Part shown: one piece after another, positions 7,911-15,877 of the stretch | Position numbering within the stretch: position 1 is the stretch's first letter | Layout of the letters: the number at the start of each line of letters is the position of its first letter | Source of the DNA: M55B174 sp964618065 | Lineage (GTDB): Bacteria > Patescibacteriota > Minisyncoccia > CAIUEV01 > JAHKAQ01 | DNA length: 25,295 bases | Direction: 5' to 3' | NCBI GenBank assembly: GCA_964618065.1 | Contig: CAZTZK010000032.1 | Location: forward strand, 1 to 25,295 | Notes under the pieces: model-generated | The model's database searches: none | Told to the model about the DNA's origin: nothing | Seen by the model: only the letters and a program-made list of their open reading frames with translations | Translations under genes and position numbers: made by a program

Positions 7911-10712
7911 ATGAATTTTCTATCTAAAATATCAAATATCTTTGGGGATCCTAATACCAAAGAATTAAAGAAAATCCAATTTCTGGTTGATGCTATTAAT
8001 GAAAAAGAGGAAGAATTCAAGAAATTATCGGAAGAACAAATCAAAGAAAAAACTCACGAGTTTCAAAAAAGAGTAAAAAGCGGAGAACCTTTAGATAAAA
8101 TTTTGCCAGAAGCTTTTGCAGTTTGCAGAGAAGCTGGAAAAAGAACTATTGGTCAAAGAGCTTTTGACACTCAATTAATAGGAGGGATAGCTTTGCACCA
8201 AGGGAAAATAGCAGAAATGAAAACCGGAGAAGGAAAAACTTTGGCTGCTACTTTTGCAGTTTATCTCAATGCTTTAGAGAATAAAGGCGTTCACATAATA
8301 ACAGTTAATGATTATTTAGCCCGTCGGGATACTAATTGGATGGGTTCTATTTATAATTTTTTAGGGCTTTCTGTTGGTTGCATCCAGCACGATACTGCTT
8401 ATCTTTTTGATCAGGAAGTCAAACCGGATGCTAACGAAACTAGCATTGAATATGAAAATTTAAGGCCTGTTTCTCGGCAAGAAGCTTATAAAGCTGATAT
8501 CACCTATGGAACTAACAATGAATTTGGTTTTGATTATCTCAGAGACAATATGGTTCCTAGTCTTAAACAAATGGTTCAGGTGAGAGATTTCTTAGCTCTA
8601 AAAAAAGAAGAAGAACAAAAACAAAAGGGAGGGGATCAGAGTGAGGAGAAAATGTTTAAAAAAGATTATTTGAATTTTGCAATAGTTGACGAAGTTGACA
8701 ATATCTTAATTGATGAATCAAGGACTCCTCTTATTATTTCAGCTCCCGATACGGAATCAACCAAACTTTATCTTAAATTTGCCAAGATTGTTCCCCGCCT
8801 AGTTTTAGATAAAGATTACAATATTGATGAAAAAATGCAGGCAGTCACTTTAACTGATAGAGGAATTAGTCGGGTAGAAAAAATGTTAGGAGTCAAAAAT
8901 CTTTATTTGTCAGGCCAAATGCAGTATGTTCATCATTTACACCAAGCTCTTAAAGCCCACGCTATTTTCAAAAAAGACAAAGAATATGTTGTCAAAGAGG
9001 GAGAAGTAATTATTGTAGATGACTTTACCGGAAGATTAATGCCCGGTCGTCGCTTTTCAGAAGGATTACATCAAGCTTTGGAAGCAAAAGAGGGAGTAAA
9101 GATCCAACGAGAAAGTAGAACAATGGCGACTATTACTTTTCAGAATTATTTTCGCCTTTATAAAAAATTAGCTGGGATGACAGGTACAGCGCTTACTTCG
9201 GCTGAAGAATTTTTTAAAGTTTATAAATTGGATATTTTGAGTATTCCAACCCATAAAAAAATGATCCGGTTTGATTACTCTGATAAAATTTATAAAAACG
9301 AAAATGGAAAATTTAATGCCATAGCTCAAGATATTAAAGCTCGCCACAAGAAAAAACAACCAATTCTAATAGGGACTATTTCGGTAGAAAAATCAGAAGC
9401 TCTCTCTAAATATTTAGACAGAGAAGGAGTTGAATACGAAATTTTAAATGCTAAAAATCATGAAAGAGAAGCTCAAATAATAGCTCAAGCCGGAAGAGCA
9501 AAAGCTGTTACTATTGCAACTAATATGGCTGGGAGAGGTACCGATATTAAACTGGGTCCGGGAGTAGTAAAGGTAGGAGGTTTACATATAATTGGAACAG
9601 AACGCCATGAAGCCAGAAGAATAGATAACCAGCTTAGAGGTCGGGCCGGAAGACAGGGAGATCCAGGAAGTTCTCAATTCTATGTTTCCTTAGAGGATGA
9701 ATTAATGAGACGTTTTGGTTCTGAAAAAATTAAAAAAATAATGGATACCTTGGGGTTGCCTGAGGACCAGCCCATTGAAAATAAAATTATTAATCGTTCT
9801 ATTGAATCAGCTCAAAAGAAGATTGAGGGTTTTAATTTTGATATTAGAAAACACGTTTTGGAATATGATGATGTAATTAATCGTCAGAGGGAAACAATTT
9901 ATCAAAAAAGACGACAAAATTTATTAGGAATTATTGACCAAGAAGATTTTTGGGATTCCGTAAAAAAAGTAGTAACTGAGTTTATTAATTTTCATACTAG
10001 AGCCGAAGATTATTCTAAATGGAATATGCAAGAAATTTTTGAATATTGTCATTCTCTATTCAACGCTAAGGAAGATTTAAAGAAAAAGATGGGAAAAATT
10101 TTTGATGATCAGGCTTTAGAACCCAAAGAGAAACAAAGAAAAATAAAAAAAGTGGTTCTCGGTTATGCTCATAAAATATATAAGCTGAAAGAAAAAAATA
10201 TTGGGAGCAAAACCTTGAGAAAATTAGAAAGATCTATTATGCTAAGAAACTTGGATACTTTATGGATGGAGCATTTAGACAATATGCAATATTTGAGAGA
10301 AGGAGTTGGATTAAGAGGTTATGGCCAGAGAGATCCTTTAGTTGAATATAAGAAAGAAGGGTTTGATATGTTTCAAAGTTTTTTGGGAAGTGTCCGTTTA
10401 CGTACGGTAGAAACTTTATTTAAGATCCAAATAATTTCTAAAGATGAATTTGAGAGAAAAGTCGCGGAAGAAAAAAGGAATAATTTAGAAGAAGCAAACA
10501 ATAAAAATATCGCCAATCTTCAATTTAAAGGGGCAGAAGATAATAAGAGTGGTTTTTTTCAGAATGGAGAAGAAGCGAAAGGGTCAGCTGGGAATGTTGA
10601 AAAAGCAGCTATCCCTATTAGAACAAATAAAAAAGTGGGACGAAACGACCCTTGCCCTTGTGGAAGTGGTAAAAAATACAAGAAATGTTGTTACCCTAAA
10701 TACGGACGCTAA
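7911..10712 (+). CDS. secA: Preprotein translocase motor ATPase SecA
   Basis: SecA drives unfolded preproteins through SecYEG at the inner face of the membrane. The protein is 933 aa, slightly longer than typical. Walker A TGEGKT is at 105-110, a DEVD Walker B sits in FAIVDEVDNILIDESRTP, and the second nucleotide-binding domain shows MAGRGTDI and the RGRAGRQGDPG arginine-rich motif. The C-terminus has a SEC-C zinc-binding motif (C915, C917, C926, C927) as in SecA proteins that contact ribosomes or SecB. A lysine/glutamate-rich insertion of about 25 residues precedes the Walker B motif. secD follows after 49 nt, so the Sec genes probably form one transcription unit. No Shine-Dalgarno is visible. 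Confidence 0.98.
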   Translation: MNFLSKISNIFGDPNTKELKKIQFLVDAINEKEEEFKKLSEEQIKEKTHEFQKRVKSGEPLDKILPEAFAVCREAGKRTIGQRAFDTQLIGGIALHQGKIAEMKTGEGKTLAATFAVYLNALENKGVHIITVNDYLARRDTNWMGSIYNFLGLSVGCIQHDTAYLFDQEVKPDANETSIEYENLRPVSRQEAYKADITYGTNNEFGFDYLRDNMVPSLKQMVQVRDFLALKKEEEQKQKGGDQSEEKMFKKDYLNFAIVDEVDNILIDESRTPLIISAPDTESTKLYLKFAKIVPRLVLDKDYNIDEKMQAVTLTDRGISRVEKMLGVKNLYLSGQMQYVHHLHQALKAHAIFKKDKEYVVKEGEVIIVDDFTGRLMPGRRFSEGLHQALEAKEGVKIQRESRTMATITFQNYFRLYKKLAGMTGTALTSAEEFFKVYKLDILSIPTHKKMIRFDYSDKIYKNENGKFNAIAQDIKARHKKKQPILIGTISVEKSEALSKYLDREGVEYEILNAKNHEREAQIIAQAGRAKAVTIATNMAGRGTDIKLGPGVVKVGGLHIIGTERHEARRIDNQLRGRAGRQGDPGSSQFYVSLEDELMRRFGSEKIKKIMDTLGLPEDQPIENKIINRSIESAQKKIEGFNFDIRKHVLEYDDVINRQRETIYQKRRQNLLGIIDQEDFWDSVKKVVTEFINFHTRAEDYSKWNMQEIFEYCHSLFNAKEDLKKKMGKIFDDQALEPKEKQRKIKKVVLGYAHKIYKLKEKNIGSKTLRKLERSIMLRNLDTLWMEHLDNMQYLREGVGLRGYGQRDPLVEYKKEGFDMFQSFLGSVRLRTVETLFKIQIISKDEFERKVAEEKRNNLEEANNKNIANLQFKGAEDNKSGFFQNGEEAKGSAGNVEKAAIPIRTNKKVGRNDPCPCGSGKKYKKCCYPKYGR

Positions 10713-10761
10713 GTAAAATTGCAATTTTTAAATAAAAATTTTTTGAATTTTTAATCTTAAG

Positions 10762-12438
10762 ATGAAGAAAAAAATCTATCTCAATATTTTTCTTATAATC
10801 CTCTTAATCCTATTAGCTGGGAGTATTGCCTATCCAAAAATGCCGGATTTTAAATTACTGGGTAAAAATATTGGGCAAACTTTAAGAAGTTTGGAGATAA
10901 AATTAGGGCTTGACCTCCAAGGAGGTGCTCACTTAACCTATCAAGCGAATATGTCAGAAATATCTCCTGAAGACCGAGCGGAAAGTTTAAGTGGAATTCG
11001 CGATGTTATTGAAAGAAGAATAAATGCTTATGGTGTTTCCGAGCCTCAAATTTTGACAAACAAATCCGGAGAAAATTATAGGATTATTGTTGATATGGCC
11101 GGAGTATCTAATATAGAAGCGGCTATTTCTATGATAGGGGAAACACCTATTTTGGATTTTAGAGAGGAAATGGGAGAAGAAGATCTAAAACTTTCTTCAG
11201 AGGAGCAAGAAGAAGCTAAAAAAATAAATCAGGACAATCTTAATTTAGCAGAAGATACTTTAGAAAAAGCTTTAGCTGGGGAAGATTTTGCTCAACTTGC
11301 CCGAGAATATTCTACAGATCCTTCCAGCAATGAAGAAGAAGCAGGGGATTTAGGTTTTTTCAAAAAAGGAGTTATGATTCCAGAATTTGAAGCGGCGGCT
11401 TTTAGCGAAGATTTTAAAGAAGGCTCGGCTTGGCCTGAATTGGTAAAAACTCCATTTGGTTATCATATTCTTAAAAAAACAGGAGAAAGAGAAACGGAGG
11501 GTGAAAGAGAAGTCAAAGTAAGTCACATTCTTTTTGAAACCATTGATGAAGAGAGGAGAAAAGTTGATCAACCCTTCAAACTTACTCTGCTCACTGGAAA
11601 AAATTTAGAGCGAGCCGAAGTAATTTTTGATCAAAACACTCAAGAACCTCAAGTATCTCTAAAGTTTGACGATGAAGGTAAAAAAATGTTTAGAGAAATC
11701 ACAGAAAGAAATGTTGGTAAAAAACTAGCCATCTTTTTAGATGGAGAACCAATTACCATTCCTGTTGTTCAAACTATAATAGCTGATGGCAGGGCTGTTA
11801 TCACTGGATCCCAAGATATTAACGAAGCTAAAGAATTAACCAAACGATTGAATGCTGGTGCGTTGCCTGTTCCCATTGAACTTGTCAGTCAAGAGAAAGT
11901 CGGAGCTTCTTTGGGTATAGCTTCTTTAAAGAAAAGCTTAACAGCAGGTCTTTTAGGATTAGGTCTTGTTTCCGGATTTATGCTAGTTTTCTATTTAATG
12001 TACGGATTAGTGGCAGTTTTCTCTTTAAGTTTTTATGCTTTAATAATGATAGCCACTTTTAAAATTTTAGGCATTACTTTAACTCTTTCGGGTATCGCCG
12101 GTTTTATTCTATCTCTAGGTATGGCAGTAGATGCCAATATTCTTATTTTTGAACGTATTAAAGAAGAATTAAGAGAAAAGCGTCCAATAAAATTAGCGAT
12201 TAATAATGGTTTTCAGAAAGCCTGGTCTTCCATCAGAGACGGAAATTTATCAACCTTAATTACTTGTGTTGTTTTGGCAAGTTTAGGAACAGGCATGGTA
12301 AAAGGATTTGCCATTACTTTAGGAATTGGGGTTTCTTTAAGCATGTTTACAGCAGTTTTTGTGACTAGAAATATTTTAGAAATGTTAGCTTTGTTGATAA
12401 AAGAGAAACTTTTAATTGGTTTTAGAAAAAAGCAGTAA
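10762..12438 (+). CDS. secD: SecD with inserted, apparently circularly permuted parvulin (PpiC-type) domain
   Basis: SecD, with SecF, uses the proton gradient to pull secreted proteins outward. Residues 8-23 are the first membrane helix. The periplasmic start has GLDLQGG (49-55), and the C-terminal half (about 378-548) has the SecD membrane block, including GMAVDANILIFERIKEE. The usual junction between TPILDF (128-133) and LLTGKNL (276-282) is split by about 135 extra residues. These contain parvulin signatures: GEDFAQLAREYSTDPSS (173-189), DLGFFKKGVMIPEF (196-209) and FGYHILK (232-238). The strand VKVSHILF (251-258), which normally opens a parvulin domain, comes at the end. H235, H255 and D186 match the active-site positions, so isomerase activity is plausible. 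At 558 aa it is longer than a plain SecD of Gram-positive type (about 400-500). secF follows after 9 nt. Confidence 0.93.
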   Translation: MKKKIYLNIFLIILLILLAGSIAYPKMPDFKLLGKNIGQTLRSLEIKLGLDLQGGAHLTYQANMSEISPEDRAESLSGIRDVIERRINAYGVSEPQILTNKSGENYRIIVDMAGVSNIEAAISMIGETPILDFREEMGEEDLKLSSEEQEEAKKINQDNLNLAEDTLEKALAGEDFAQLAREYSTDPSSNEEEAGDLGFFKKGVMIPEFEAAAFSEDFKEGSAWPELVKTPFGYHILKKTGERETEGEREVKVSHILFETIDEERRKVDQPFKLTLLTGKNLERAEVIFDQNTQEPQVSLKFDDEGKKMFREITERNVGKKLAIFLDGEPITIPVVQTIIADGRAVITGSQDINEAKELTKRLNAGALPVPIELVSQEKVGASLGIASLKKSLTAGLLGLGLVSGFMLVFYLMYGLVAVFSLSFYALIMIATFKILGITLTLSGIAGFILSLGMAVDANILIFERIKEELREKRPIKLAINNGFQKAWSSIRDGNLSTLITCVVLASLGTGMVKGFAITLGIGVSLSMFTAVFVTRNILEMLALLIKEKLLIGFRKKQ

Positions 12439-12447
12439 ATAAAAAAT

Positions 12448-13437
12448 ATGCATGTAGATATAATTAGCAAAAGAAAAGTTTGGTTTATTTTTTCTTCTAT
12501 TTTGGTAGGGGTAAGTCTCCTATTTTTAATTATTTGGGGATTAAAACCGGGAATTGATTTTACGGGAGGTTCTTTAATGAGACTTGAGTTTTCAAAAGAA
12601 AAAATAACTGATGAGCAAATAAAACAAGCATTGCTTAATCCAAAAAATGAAAATGATAATGAAGGACTGAATGAAACAGAAGCCAGCCTTGTCAATCTAG
12701 AAAAATATGGCAATATCACCACTCAACCAGTTGGAGAAAAAGAATTAATAATTAAACTGAAAGCTCTAAACGAAAAGGAGCACCAAGAAGTATTTAGAAG
12801 AATAAAAGAGAAGACAACTGAAATCCAAAATGGTTCAGCTGAAGAAGAATTGGTGAGAGAAATTAAATTTGATTCTATTGGACCTTCCATTGGGGAAGAA
12901 TTAAAGAAAAAATCACAAGGAGCTATAATTGTTGTACTCTTGGCAATTATTGGTTTTATAGCTTGGGCTTTTAAAACAGTTTCTAGTCAAATTAATAAAT
13001 ACGAATCAATTCGTTACGGCGTAATTGCAATTGTTGCTTTAGTCCACGACATAATAATTGTTTTAGGTGTTTTTTCTTTTTTGGGTCATTTTTGGGGAGT
13101 TGAATTGGATACTTTTTTTATCGCTGCTCTTTTAACCATTCTCGGTTATTCAGTAAATGATACTATAGTTATTTTTGATAGAATCAGAGAAAATATTTTG
13201 AAGCTAGGAAGCGAAAATTTTGGAGAAGTAGTTAATAAAAGTATCAATGACACTCTTCTCCGTTCAATAAACACTTCAACAACCACTTTATTAGTTCTTT
13301 TTTGCGTCTTATTTTTTGGAGGACAAAGCACTTTCTATTTTATCTTAGCTTTAATTATTGGAGTGATCTCCGGAACTTATTCTTCAATCTTCCTAGCTTC
13401 TCCTCTTTTAGTCTGGTGGAAAGAAAAGAAATATTAA
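12448..13437 (+). CDS. secF: Protein translocase subunit SecF
   Basis: SecF is the partner of SecD in the SecDF export complex. The 329-aa length fits the family. An N-terminal membrane helix (about residues 13-31) is followed by GIDFTGGSLMRLEF, the SecF counterpart of the SecD head motif. A periplasmic P1-like domain ends with FDSIGPSIGEELKKKS, and five further hydrophobic helices follow. The conserved YSVNDTIVIFDRIREN in the fourth helix region holds the aspartate and arginine linked to proton use. The gene begins 9 nt after secD and ends 7 nt before the AtpI-like gene, so it is probably translated from the same mRNA. No Shine-Dalgarno is present. Confidence 0.97.
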   Translation: MHVDIISKRKVWFIFSSILVGVSLLFLIIWGLKPGIDFTGGSLMRLEFSKEKITDEQIKQALLNPKNENDNEGLNETEASLVNLEKYGNITTQPVGEKELIIKLKALNEKEHQEVFRRIKEKTTEIQNGSAEEELVREIKFDSIGPSIGEELKKKSQGAIIVVLLAIIGFIAWAFKTVSSQINKYESIRYGVIAIVALVHDIIIVLGVFSFLGHFWGVELDTFFIAALLTILGYSVNDTIVIFDRIRENILKLGSENFGEVVNKSINDTLLRSINTSTTTLLVLFCVLFFGGQSTFYFILALIIGVISGTYSSIFLASPLLVWWKEKKY

Positions 13438-13444
13438 CAATCAG

Positions 13445-13684
13445 ATGAAAAATCTAAAAAATAAAAAGAATAAAGAAAAAAATATAGATAATGTAAACAT
13501 TCTAGATGTTGCACTTATTTTAGGCTATGTTATAGTAATACCATTAGTAGCAGGAGTGCTATTGGGAAATTGGTTAGATGAAAAATTTAGCTCAAGACCA
13601 GTATTTCTTTTGGTGTTGGTTTTAGTAGCAATAATTTTTTCAAGTATATTTTTAGTAGTAAAGCTTAAAAAATATTTAAAATAG
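13445..13684 (+). CDS. AtpI/AtpZ-like ATP synthase accessory membrane protein
   Basis: This 79-aa protein has a very basic N-terminus (residues 1-15, mostly K and N) and two hydrophobic segments (about 24-44 and 50-74). Between them GNWLDEKFSSRPVF matches the G-x-x-LD loop of the ATPase_gene1 (AtpZ/AtpI-like) family. These proteins commonly open atp operons and are implicated in c-ring assembly or cation handling; the exact role here is inferred. It starts only 7 nt after secF, linking it to the sec genes, while a terminator-like hairpin separates it from atpB. It may therefore be transcribed mainly with secDF. Confidence 0.75.
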   Translation: MKNLKNKKNKEKNIDNVNILDVALILGYVIVIPLVAGVLLGNWLDEKFSSRPVFLLVLVLVAIIFSSIFLVVKLKKYLK

Positions 13685-13720
13685 TTTTGGAATTTAGGAG
13701 CATTATAAAATTATTGTAAG

Positions 13721-13752
13721 AACTCGCGACTAGAAATAACGCGGAGTTTTTT
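13721..13752 (+). terminator. Terminator-like hairpin between AtpI-like gene and atpB
   Basis: AACTCGCG (13721-13728) pairs with CGCGGAGTT (13740-13748), with one bulged base and an 11-nt loop, and runs into six T residues (13747-13752). It has the form of an intrinsic terminator and lies 36 nt past the AtpI-like stop codon. It would end or attenuate the hpf/sec transcript before the ATP synthase genes. Confidence 0.6.
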
Positions 13753-13768
13753 ATTAAAATTAGAAATT

Positions 13769-13774
13769 TATAAT
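13769..13774 (+). promoter_or_regulatory. Putative -10 element for atpB
   Basis: TATAAT lies 11 nt upstream of the atpB ATG, just after the terminator-like hairpin. The predicted start at about 13781 would give a very short leader. The -35 region is only a T-rich run, so this rests on the -10 match and the position after a terminator. Confidence 0.35.
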
Positions 13775-13785
13775 TTCCAAACCTA

Positions 13786-14526
13786 ATGCATATTTCTCTT
13801 GTAGCAGAAAAAATATTTAGTCTAGGAGGTTTTTCCATAAACAACACCTTATTAACCAGCTGGATAGTAATAATAAGTCTAGCCCTGATCTCTTATTTTG
13901 GAACAAAAAAAATAGAAATGGTTCCCGGAAAATTACAGAATATTTTAGAAATTATAATAGAAGGACTTTTTAATTTCTTTAATTCTGTTTGGGAAAATAG
14001 AAAAAAGACTAGAAAATACTTTCCTCTTTTAGCTACTTTCTTTATCTTTATAATTATTTCAAATTGGTTTGGCCTTTTACCAGGGATAGGATCTATTGGC
14101 TTTACAGAAATTAAAGATGGCCATGAATCTTTCGTTCCTCTTTTTAGAAGCGTTAATTCAGATTTAAACGCTACCTTAAGTTGGGCAATAATCTCAATAA
14201 TTTTAGTTCAGATTTTCGGAACAACAAGCCTGGGAATATTTAGCTATTTTAAAAAATTCTTTAATTTTTCCAATCCAATTAATTTCTTTGTGGGAATTTT
14301 GGAAATAGTAGGCGAGATTGCTAAAATTATTTCTTTTAGTTTTAGACTTTTCGGAAATGTATTTGCAGGAGAAGTGCTTCTGGTGGCAATGACTTTTTTG
14401 GTTCCCTTTATAGCACCCCTGCCTTTCTACGGATTAGAGCTTTTTGTGGGCTTTGTACAAGCTTTAGTTTTTACAATGCTTTCTCTGGTTTTTATTAAAA
14501 TGGCAACTGAAAGTCATTCTCAATAA
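13786..14526 (+). CDS. atpB: ATP synthase Fo subunit a
   Basis: Subunit a forms the two half-channels that feed ions to the c-ring. This 246-aa protein has about five or six hydrophobic helices. The essential arginine is R187 in FSFRLFGNVFAGE (184-196), the most conserved part of the family. The stretch SVNSDLNATLSWA (122-134) matches the conserved helix with asparagine and the NxTL pattern. The start chosen gives an ordinary N-terminus (MHISLVAEKIF), and no Shine-Dalgarno is seen. It opens the structural ATP synthase cluster, with atpE 50 nt downstream. Confidence 0.96.
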   Translation: MHISLVAEKIFSLGGFSINNTLLTSWIVIISLALISYFGTKKIEMVPGKLQNILEIIIEGLFNFFNSVWENRKKTRKYFPLLATFFIFIIISNWFGLLPGIGSIGFTEIKDGHESFVPLFRSVNSDLNATLSWAIISIILVQIFGTTSLGIFSYFKKFFNFSNPINFFVGILEIVGEIAKIISFSFRLFGNVFAGEVLLVAMTFLVPFIAPLPFYGLELFVGFVQALVFTMLSLVFIKMATESHSQ

Positions 14527-14576
14527 ACAGAGAAATCATTTTAATATTTAATAAATAATTATTAAATTAATTCACG

Positions 14577-14828
14577 ATGGAAGAAGCAAAACAAGTAGTC
14601 GAGTCAGGTGCTCAACTAAAAGAATTAGCTAGCGCTTTGGCTATTGCGATTGGAGGTGTTGCTCCAGCAATCGCTATGGGGCTTATAGCAAAACAAGCTG
14701 TAAAAGCAATTGGTAGAAATCCCGAAGCCGCGTCTAAAATACAAGGAGCAATGATTTTAGCCATTGCTTTCGCAGAGGCAATAGCTATTTATGCTCTAGT
14801 AATAGCTCTTATTATTAAATTTGTTTAG
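14577..14828 (+). CDS. atpE: ATP synthase Fo subunit c (proton type)
   Basis: This 83-aa hairpin protein forms the rotating c-ring. Helix 1 covers about residues 15-44, the polar loop is GRNPEA (46-51) and helix 2 covers about 56-82. The ion-binding carboxylate is E67 in AFAEAIAIY. The glutamine of sodium-binding c subunits, expected about 33 residues before the glutamate, is replaced (M34). The residue after E67 is alanine, not serine or threonine. Both facts point to proton coupling. The N-terminus is about 10 residues longer than usual, with a charged MEEAKQ start. Two hairpins lie directly downstream, before atpF. Confidence 0.96.
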   Translation: MEEAKQVVESGAQLKELASALAIAIGGVAPAIAMGLIAKQAVKAIGRNPEAASKIQGAMILAIAFAEAIAIYALVIALIIKFV

Positions 14829-14838
14829 AGATATCTAG

Positions 14839-14904
14839 ATTGGGAAAAATTTCCCGATTAAATGAAAGTCTAAACGGCAATAATCTTTTATTTTTTATTG
14901 CCGT
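14839..14904 (+). promoter_or_regulatory. Paired hairpins downstream of atpE
   Basis: The first hairpin spans 14839-14858 (ATTGGGAAA pairs with TTTCCCGAT, one G-T pair). The second is a perfect 10-bp stem, ACGGCAATAA (14874-14883) and TTATTGCCGT (14895-14904). No clean T-run follows the second. They could protect or separate the atpE message so that c subunits are made in excess, or attenuate transcription; this is inference. Confidence 0.5.
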
Positions 14905-14930
14905 CTGGATTGTATTTAATTATTTTTATC

Positions 14931-15440
14931 ATGGAACTTTTAGAAAAACTAGGAGTAGATTGGAAAATTATTATTGCTCAAATTGTTAATTTTTTTATTC
15001 TTCTGTCTATTCTTTATTTCTTTCTTCACAAGCCAATTTTAAATATCCTGGAGAAAAGAAGAAAAAAGATAAAAAAGAGCTTGCAAGATGCTGATGCTAT
15101 AAGTAAGAAAATGGAAAATGTAAAATTGGAAACAGAAAAAGTTATTTCTCAAGCGGAAAGAAAATCTCTCCGAATTATCAAACGGACTAGAATTCAAATG
15201 GATAAAGACAGAGAAAAAATAAGGAGAGAGGCTATCAGGGAAGCTGAAAAAATGAAAAAAGAAGCTCGAGAAGAAGTAAGAAGGAATAAAGAAAATTTAA
15301 TTAAGGAGACTCAAAAAGAATTGGGAGATTTAATTGTTACTCTAACAGAGAAAATTATTAAGAATAATCTTCAAGATATCAATCGGGAAGAATTAAATAA
15401 AGAATTAATTGAATCTATAAAAAACAAGAAAAAATCATGA
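14931..15440 (+). CDS. atpF: ATP synthase Fo subunit b
   Basis: Subunit b is the peripheral stalk joining Fo to F1. With the start at ATG 14931 it has 169 aa, a normal length. A short N-terminus (MELLEKLGVDWK) is followed by one membrane helix (about residues 13-36) and then a long charged helix rich in K, E and R, typical of the b-subunit coiled coil (about 40-165). An in-frame TTG at 14898 would add 11 residues, but it lies in the hairpin after atpE and the added residues do not fit the family. The stop codon TGA overlaps the atpH start in ATGA (15437-15440), indicating translational coupling. Confidence 0.93.
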   Translation: MELLEKLGVDWKIIIAQIVNFFILLSILYFFLHKPILNILEKRRKKIKKSLQDADAISKKMENVKLETEKVISQAERKSLRIIKRTRIQMDKDREKIRREAIREAEKMKKEAREEVRRNKENLIKETQKELGDLIVTLTEKIIKNNLQDINREELNKELIESIKNKKKS

Positions 15441-15841
15441 TAATTCCTACTCAAAAATATGCAATGGCTTTTTGCGAATTGGTTGAAGAAAAAAATTTTA
15501 AGGATGAATCTTTGAAAGAGATAATCAAAAATTTTGGAAAGCTTCTAAACAGACATTACCAATTGGAAAATTCCGAATTTATTCTAAACCAAATTGAAAA
15601 ATATTATTCTACTAATGAAAAATTTGTCCTAGAAGCTTCAATTAAATATGCCGGTTTAGATCCAAAAAATGAAATAAAAGAGATTCTCCAAGGAAAGAAT
15701 CCTCTAAAAGAAATCAGGGTTAAATCTGAAGAAGATTCTAGTTTGCTAGGCGGAGCAACAATTGTTATTCAGAATCAATTAGTTGATTCATCGATTTCTT
15801 CCACTTTAGAAAAATTTAAGAAAAAGCTAAAAAATAATTAA
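15437..15841 (+). CDS. atpH: ATP synthase F1 subunit delta (short form)
   Basis: Delta links the peripheral stalk to the top of F1. At 134 aa this is clearly shorter than the usual 175-180. The N-terminal opening IIPTQKYAMAFCELVEEKN (residues 2-20) fits the family's start (Y-A-x-A-L). The C-terminal SLLGGATIVIQNQLVDSSISSTLEKFKKKL matches the conserved end (G-x-x-I-x-x-D-x-x-x-D-x-S). The missing length appears to be in the N-terminal helical domain and linker. It overlaps atpF by 4 nt and is followed by atpA after 36 nt. The position between b and alpha is the standard order and supports the call. Confidence 0.88.
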   Translation: MIIPTQKYAMAFCELVEEKNFKDESLKEIIKNFGKLLNRHYQLENSEFILNQIEKYYSTNEKFVLEASIKYAGLDPKNEIKEILQGKNPLKEIRVKSEEDSSLLGGATIVIQNQLVDSSISSTLEKFKKKLKNN

Positions 15842-15877
15842 AGCAACAATAGTTTTTTAAATAATTTAATTTAAATT

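Noticed and set aside
14898..14930. Upstream TTG start for atpF, adding 11 residues
   Set aside because: It lies in the right arm of the hairpin after atpE, and the added residues do not resemble a b-subunit N-terminus; ATG 14931 gives the family's usual start.
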